Assembly: GCF_021018895.1 (NCBI RefSeq)
Contig: NC_079373.1
Span: forward strand, 5,960,001 to 6,024,000
Direction: 5' to 3'
Length of the DNA stretch: 64,000 nucleotides
Origin: Seriola aureovittata
Taxonomy: Eukaryota; Chordata; Actinopteri; Carangiformes; Carangidae
Below are positions 58,421 to 64,000 of this stretch, in pieces (the stretch's first letter is position 1; every line of letters starts with the position of its first letter). Below the pieces are notes generated by a model. The model made no database searches, was not told the DNA's origin, and saw only the letters and a list, made by a program, of their open reading frames with translations. The position numbers and the translations under genes were made by a program.

Positions 58421-60244
58421 TTACAGAATATAATGCAAAACAACACATTGTAACCGTCGAAAAGATGTTGATTCAACCACACGCTAAAGTTTGAGGATGT
58501 AACTGACAGAATAATCTCACTTTCAGGTCCATGTAGTAGCTACTCTGGAGCTTTCAACCATACCACACAGTCCTCGGCATAAGATTCAGTTTGCTCAGTG
58601 GCCATGTGGCAATTGAACAAGAAAGTAAGAAATATAAAACTAGTTGAAAATTGTTGTGGAACCAAGATGGAGGCTGTGCTCTGTGTGACAGACAAAATAA
58701 ATTAAATAATTTTTTTTTCTTTTTGCCACCATTCAGCCTGTGACTGTGCCATCACATGCAGGATTCAGGAAACAGTCGGTCTGTGAGAATTCTGGAAATA
58801 GTAATGGTGAACATAAACATCTCAAACACAAACAATAAACACAGAAACAACACCTACTCCGTATACTGGTCCTTTAAGTCTATTACTGTTACAGTCCTGC
58901 CTGTTTTTTCATCCGGCCCCCATCAATTAAATGCAAACTACATTAACCTGTAGAATGAGGAGTTGCTTCTTAACTCGATTAATCATTATTTCCTCTTTGC
59001 ATCATAAAAACCATGCCACTGATAAATTGCCCATACATTAGAGTTGTGTAAAGGACGATAATCGTGTCCTGATGTTGTTGATGAATCACTGCTCCTTAAC
59101 TAAACGGGTTCTGTGACGTCTAGATGAAAGCAGTTCCTTGGCTGAATTAAAAAAACAAAAAAAAAAAAGAAAAATGCACGTGGCACTAGCACCAACAACA
59201 TCCCATCATAACTAATCCCTGCAGTAAAGGAGATTAGAAAACTGGCACTGCACTGTCTTGATGGTTACACTCCAAAATTGACAGTATAGGCAGAAAAGAG
59301 CAGAGCTTGTTGATTTGTGGAGTTATTTTTCTCTGAGAAGCAACTGCAAGGTCAAGTGCTGTCAAAAAATTATGTTAGGCAGTGATATAGCTAAAGGACG
59401 CTGGATCTAGTGTACCAGTATCAAAGGTCTTCTAAATGATGGCAGTACCCCTGCTCTGATCCATCACCATAATGCTAATCAGGCTTGTCCCCATGGCAAG
59501 AGGCAGCGCCAAGCCACATCACTTGAAAAGCCTCATTTGCGCCAGCGAGCCATTTAGGCTCAATTCCCCATGAATTATGGCTTGATTTAGGAATTCTCAG
59601 CTCTTCAGGCTTTTAGATTATTTAAAATCCACAAGGAGTGTAACACTGTTTCACGAACAAGGGCAGAAATTTGTCTTGTCGATACATTTTTGATCAAGGT
59701 TTGAGGGGGGAGACATTGCTAGTAATATCCAGCTAATATTACTGACATACATACAGAGCCGGTGTTCAATGCCAGCAGCATGCAAACCATTTATCTTTCT
59801 CATGCTGTGCACGGCATCTCTTTTGGGTAAGCAGTAATTTATACCACAGGCGATGACAGGCAGAAAAATACATCACATGTTTTCAAAAGCGATACGAGAG
59901 GGGCTTGTCTAAACGTCCCTGTCCTCCATCCGTCTCCATTGGCCTTTCGATATTCACACTTGAATCTCTTCATCCCAGGCTCTCTGGCGCCAGCATCCTG
60001 TAGATGGCCCTATATGCAGACAGGCAGAGAGCACTTCACTTCCTCCCACACTCATCTGTAGATTTGAGTGGTGGGATGTGGCCAGGGGGATGCGCAATGG
60101 GACAGATCATTTGGAAGTAATGTATCACTGGAATATAATCAGCCAGTCTCACAGGAAAACAATTTCACTCAGCTAAGGTGATTCTTATTCTCTGAAACTG
60201 ATGCTAATATCGGTTGATTTTATGTAAATGATAGAGGACGAGTC
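58421..60244. other. no gene; balanced-composition patch 59.4-59.7 kb
   Basis: The part 59430-59690 is repeat-free and carries words such as ATGCTAATCAGG, TCATTTGCGCCAGCGAGCC and CCATGAATTATGGC. It has the texture of a conserved non-coding element, but that cannot be verified here. An interrupted A-rich run lies at about 59148-59175. Confidence 0.35.
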
Positions 60245-60503
60245 TGAGAAATTAAAGGAAAGACAGATGTTTTCATAAATGGCACAGGGGGTCACTGAAA
60301 GGTTTGATTAATATTAAAATTAAATGAATCATATGCCATGGCCTTTGCATTTCTTCAGATCTCAACCTAACTGAACAACTATGGGACCTTTCTGAGTGAC
60401 ATGTCCGACAGTGCGCTATATCATCAAAACATATGAGGGAAATGAGGAAATATGTTGTGGAAGAATGATGTTCCATCCCTCCAGCAGAGTTCTTCTTTGA
60501 CAG
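60245..60503 (+). mobile_element. internally deleted Tc1-like element, copy 2
   Basis: Shares with 42621-42774 the subterminal AAATTAAAGGAAA word. After a similar short gap it shares the transposase-3' segment GGGGTCACTGAAAGGTTTGAT, AATCATATGCCATGGCCTTT, CAGATCTCAACCTAACTGAA. It continues further than copy 1, through TATGGGACCTTTCTGAGTGA, TGTCCGACAGTGCGCTATAT and GTGGAAGAATGATGTTCCAT to CCCTCCAGCAGAGTTC. All frames are broken. The 5' transposase half is absent in both copies at a similar place. Confidence 0.7.
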
Positions 60504-63500
60504 GTTTAATTAAAGTTGTTTTGTGGTGGTGGACCATCCCCTCACTCACATCACATCCAATCAACTTTATTTTTTTTTTCATTCAGTTGTACAAGTCTAA
60601 TGTACAACAAAATAAAAGCCTTATTGCACGGCATTACTTCATTTGAAACCCGTAACACACTGGCGACATCACACAGACAGAAGTAGTAGTCAAGGTAAAG
60701 TAGCGAGAAAGGGCCGATTCATTTTTTTTTTCATTTGTGGCTTTGATTCGTGTCAACGAATAAGACATGGCGCATCATTACATTGCAAGGATTACACCAG
60801 CGATGTAGTATTGCACTTAAATTGTGTACTTAAAAGACCAAAAAAAAGATTTTGAAATCTGTGCAGCAGAGTATCCTGGCTTTTTCTCAGCGTGTAGTTT
60901 TGCTCATTTGCACAGAAGTCACAATGAAATATTACTCAGTAAAAAAGTTATACTAATTGTGCAGGAGAGGAAGGAAGCCGAGAGGGCTTATACAGAAACC
61001 TCCCCTTCATTTCAACACTAAATTTTAACATCATTAAAAACATACTGAGTCACAAAACAATGCAACATAAAATAGACAAAAAAAAAAGGTACATGTAGGG
61101 GTCCAAAAACACTGGATGCTACATTTCTCATAACACAACTAACTTGTGAACATTATCAGGGTTATTTTCCCAAAGCTCAGAAAGCTCCTTTCAGAGCACA
61201 GAAGACATACAGCTCTTTTTTTCTTTATGAATAGCAGCACCACTCATAACAATTAAACTGACCTTCATGTTTAAAATTGGTGGCGCAGCCCTTTTAATTT
61301 ATCAGCGGTGATTTGATTAGAGTTCGCATATGTCTAAAGGAGATATGGAGACAAAACAATGAACAATTAAATTAGACTCCACCAAACTGGAAATCCTAAA
61401 ACTAACAAACTATGACAACAGAGCATTAATCCAGAGCCTCAGGCAGGTCTGATGTCGACCTGCCTCCCTATAGAGTTGGGCTTTGGCTGTGTGGGAGAAA
61501 AACTGGCTCAATTGTGAGAGAGGCTAAGTGCTAGGGCAACACTGTTAGTCATCGATAGCAAGTGATAAGGTGGGGGGGTCATGTTATTTCCTGCAGCAGC
61601 CAGTGAATTCTTTTGTTTGGTTTTGCGTGTGTACATGTGTGAAAATGGAAATATACTTGAATGTCTCACACAAAGTAAGAAAGGGCACAAATCCTTGCTG
61701 TTAGAGAGTACTGTTGCAGCTGAAGTGCAACAGAGCCGTTTGATTTGAACATGCCTTTGCAGTGTGGATTGTTGTTCATCTTGATTTGGTTTCCATGATT
61801 GATTGATTTCCACCGGGGCCAACCATCCTCAAAATGTATTCACTCGCAGCATTGTGAAACGTCCACCAAATGGGATACGCAGTTATTAAATAACACCCGA
61901 CACTGGAGATTTTTCAAGGATGCAAATTTTTCTTAATACTTGAACCGTGTTTTTTAAAACAAAGATCTGCCACACACAGGATGACATCAAATCTGTTTTC
62001 ACGCTCACAAAATATATTTTGTAAACATGTCAAGAATAGACACGGGCTGAAAGAAATTGCAATCTTGTTTAGTAACGTTTCAAATAAACTGTCATCAATC
62101 AGCAAACAAAAGAATGAAGACAATGCTGTTTTTGCACAGCATGTATGTGGAGTATGTTTCTTTTCACAGCTATAGTAGTCTCTTTAAATCTATATTTTTT
62201 GAGTGTTGCTTGAAAACACACTGTCTACCAGTGATTCTCGCTTCTGTTACTCAAAACAAAAAAACAGTACAAAAATGTTAATGCCTTGTTTTTTTGGCCC
62301 CCTGGTCTCACAGGCCTTAAGTAAAATGCACAAAAATATGAAAGCTTACCAGGCATAATGGTAGTTTCGCTGTCAGGGCAGGTATCCTGAACAGAACTGT
62401 TCTAAATTGCAAGCATCAACAGCAAAGTGCAACGAAACCTCAATGGGACAATGCTTCACCTCCTATTGGGGTTAGCAGGGAAACGAGAACATGGCGATAC
62501 GACAGGTATCTTTGTTCATCTCAGGGTTGACAATAGAGCTGCCTGCAAATGTGACAGTCCAGTCAGTTAACATTCACATTCAACTCCACACGTCCTTGCC
62601 AGTATGGAACAAAGGGAACATAATATCATGTTACAGTTAATCTGATGGGCAGCATATATATGACCCACCATACTGTATGTCTATAGCAATCCATAGAGTG
62701 CTACACAGCATCTTTTCCTGTATACACAGATGGAAAATAGCTTACTGAATACATTCGCATACATTTAACGTAATTCTTCACAATGCTTCACAATTAAGCA
62801 ACAACATAGTAATTTATCAATGCTGAAGCTGTGGGATGAAAAGCCATGATGTGGGATTTGAATGAGGCATGTGGAGCTTAATATATATTTCTCCTGTAGT
62901 AATTAATTTTTATTAAAGTCTTATTAGAATGAAGTGTAACTATTGTGTTACTCTTTGGAGTTGTAGCACTGAGCTTTTCTTGTATTCCCAGTTTTAATGT
63001 CCATTCCTTAATTGGCTTTTTTTTAAGCAGTGCACACATGGTTGGACTCCCAAGGGCAAAATAACTCTGCAGTTTAAACCTGCATTGCCATCCCTTTGCT
63101 TCATTGTAGCACATCCTTTGGAGGAAATCACATTCCTGTACACTGTACAATAAATGCATATTTATGGACTCAAGCAATAGGTGTTCTTCTCATTCTGTGT
63201 TTCAGTAACTATGGCAACAAGACATTCCCTGCTTGCTTTTATGAAATGGTGACCAAGGCTTAGTCTAAAAGAAAAACAAAAAAAAAAAAAAGTATTTTCC
63301 AGATTATTCCAACATCACATCAGATCTGACTATCAGTGCATGAAAGTGTGGATCAATTTTAGGATTTGATGAGCTGCTGTCTGGTCTCTTTTCTTTCTAC
63401 TGGAGATTGTGCACACTTTATGCACACTACCATTACACACTATGATAACAGGCACATAATGGGCGCAGGCAAAATATGTACCATTTATCATGTCATAAAA

Positions 63501-64000
63501 TACAAAGTAGTTTTAGATGGTTGTGCCAATTCAGCCTGAGCTCAAGGTACACTTACTAACTTCACTTAAGGACCACACTGATTGCCTGGATGGCAGAGGA
63601 GAAATCAGTAGCAGTATTGTCCCTGGCTACGCTGTTTTTAGCTTTGTCCTCACAAAGCACAATGGGCATGGGTGGGAAGACAGTGAGAGATCATGTTCTT
63701 TTTTTTTTCTTTTTTAGTCACTAAGACTCCCCTTGTTGGTGAGTCTAGTGTCAGTGTCTCAATCTGTGTGCACTGTCTCCGGGCCTAAGTAAGCAGGAAC
63801 AAGAACTGTAGTCCATGGGTATAATACAATGTGTAATGTGTTTTCAGTGTCTAATGTGAATCACTGGCACATTTTGGTCATAGAACTGTGCTTTCAAAGG
63901 TATAAATAGTATAGTGGAGCAAAAGGAGGACACATTAATATCAGGGTATAATCATATAAAGGAGTGTAATCACAACCTCATCTCTCCTTCCACTTGGCAT
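60504..64000. other. AT-rich DNA, no gene
   Basis: Only homopolymer runs (for example A near 61078-61088 and 63279-63291, T near 63700-63715) and unique AT-rich DNA. None of the short open frames, including that at 63517-63717, has splice context or a recognised domain. Confidence 0.5.

Noticed and set aside
1..64000. CRISPR arrays, bacterial operons, phage or viral gene clusters, rRNA or a gene cluster of any kind
   Set aside because: No regularly spaced direct repeats, no Shine-Dalgarno-led gene trains, no rRNA words and no viral protein domains were seen; the sequence is typical vertebrate non-coding DNA.

Overview
The window looks like nuclear DNA from a ray-finned fish, probably a percomorph. 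It is AT-rich and dense in homopolymer and dinucleotide microsatellites. It carries dispersed elements I recognise from teleost genomes: Tc1-like transposase remnants, tRNA-derived SINEs, 3' ends of non-LTR retrotransposons with TGAA tails, hAT-like pieces with CAGTGTTGGG or CAGTGGTGG ends, and small inverted-repeat elements. There is no prokaryotic gene organisation. Almost every open frame of 60-100 codons is what chance gives in AT-rich DNA. I read the window as one or more large introns and/or intergenic DNA. Family names below rest on remembered consensus sequences, not on a search.

Layout. 1-9 kb: mostly unique AT-rich DNA, a LINE 3' end at 3.5-3.98 kb, poly-T and AT tracts, and a GC-richer block at 6.5-6.9 kb. 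10-18 kb: repeat-like CpG-containing blocks, an inverted pair of one dispersed repeat (10.7 and 18.0 kb), a 21-bp perfect stem hairpin at 14.0 kb, and a Tc1 remnant at 18.3 kb. 20-24 kb is the most structured part: a hAT-like piece (20.2 kb), a composite of three related MITE copies framed by ~89-bp inverted arms (21.5-22.3 kb), a 60-bp near-perfect palindrome (22.45 kb) and a further inverted-repeat element (23.2-23.75 kb). 28.1-28.7 kb: a long copy of a dispersed teleost repeat. 31-37 kb: a SINE, two retroelement 3' ends, a second SINE. 38-43 kb: a hAT-like end, a weak candidate mini-exon with consensus splice sites, an unclassified dispersed repeat, and a Tc1 remnant abutting a reverse-oriented LINE tail. 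46.6-46.9 kb: a SINE with a perfect 16-bp target duplication. 50-52 kb: two candidate exons, one (51.9-52.1 kb) with convincingly protein-like sequence. 56-60 kb: a LINE reverse-transcriptase remnant, a pyrimidine-rich tract, another dispersed repeat and a second Tc1 remnant. The rest is unique AT-rich DNA with some GC-richer stretches that could be conserved non-coding elements.

How it fits together. Nothing here forms a pathway. If the candidate exons on the plus strand (0.8, 38.2, 41.5, 50.3 and 51.9 kb) include real ones, the window is the intron-rich interior of a plus-strand gene that I cannot name. Their reading phases do not all chain together, so most are probably chance or non-coding. 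The clear biology is the record of repeated transposon insertion, nesting and decay. I found no convincing undescribed functional system. The best leads are the nested inverted-repeat composite with its nearby palindrome, the 14.0-kb hairpin and the 51.9-kb exon.
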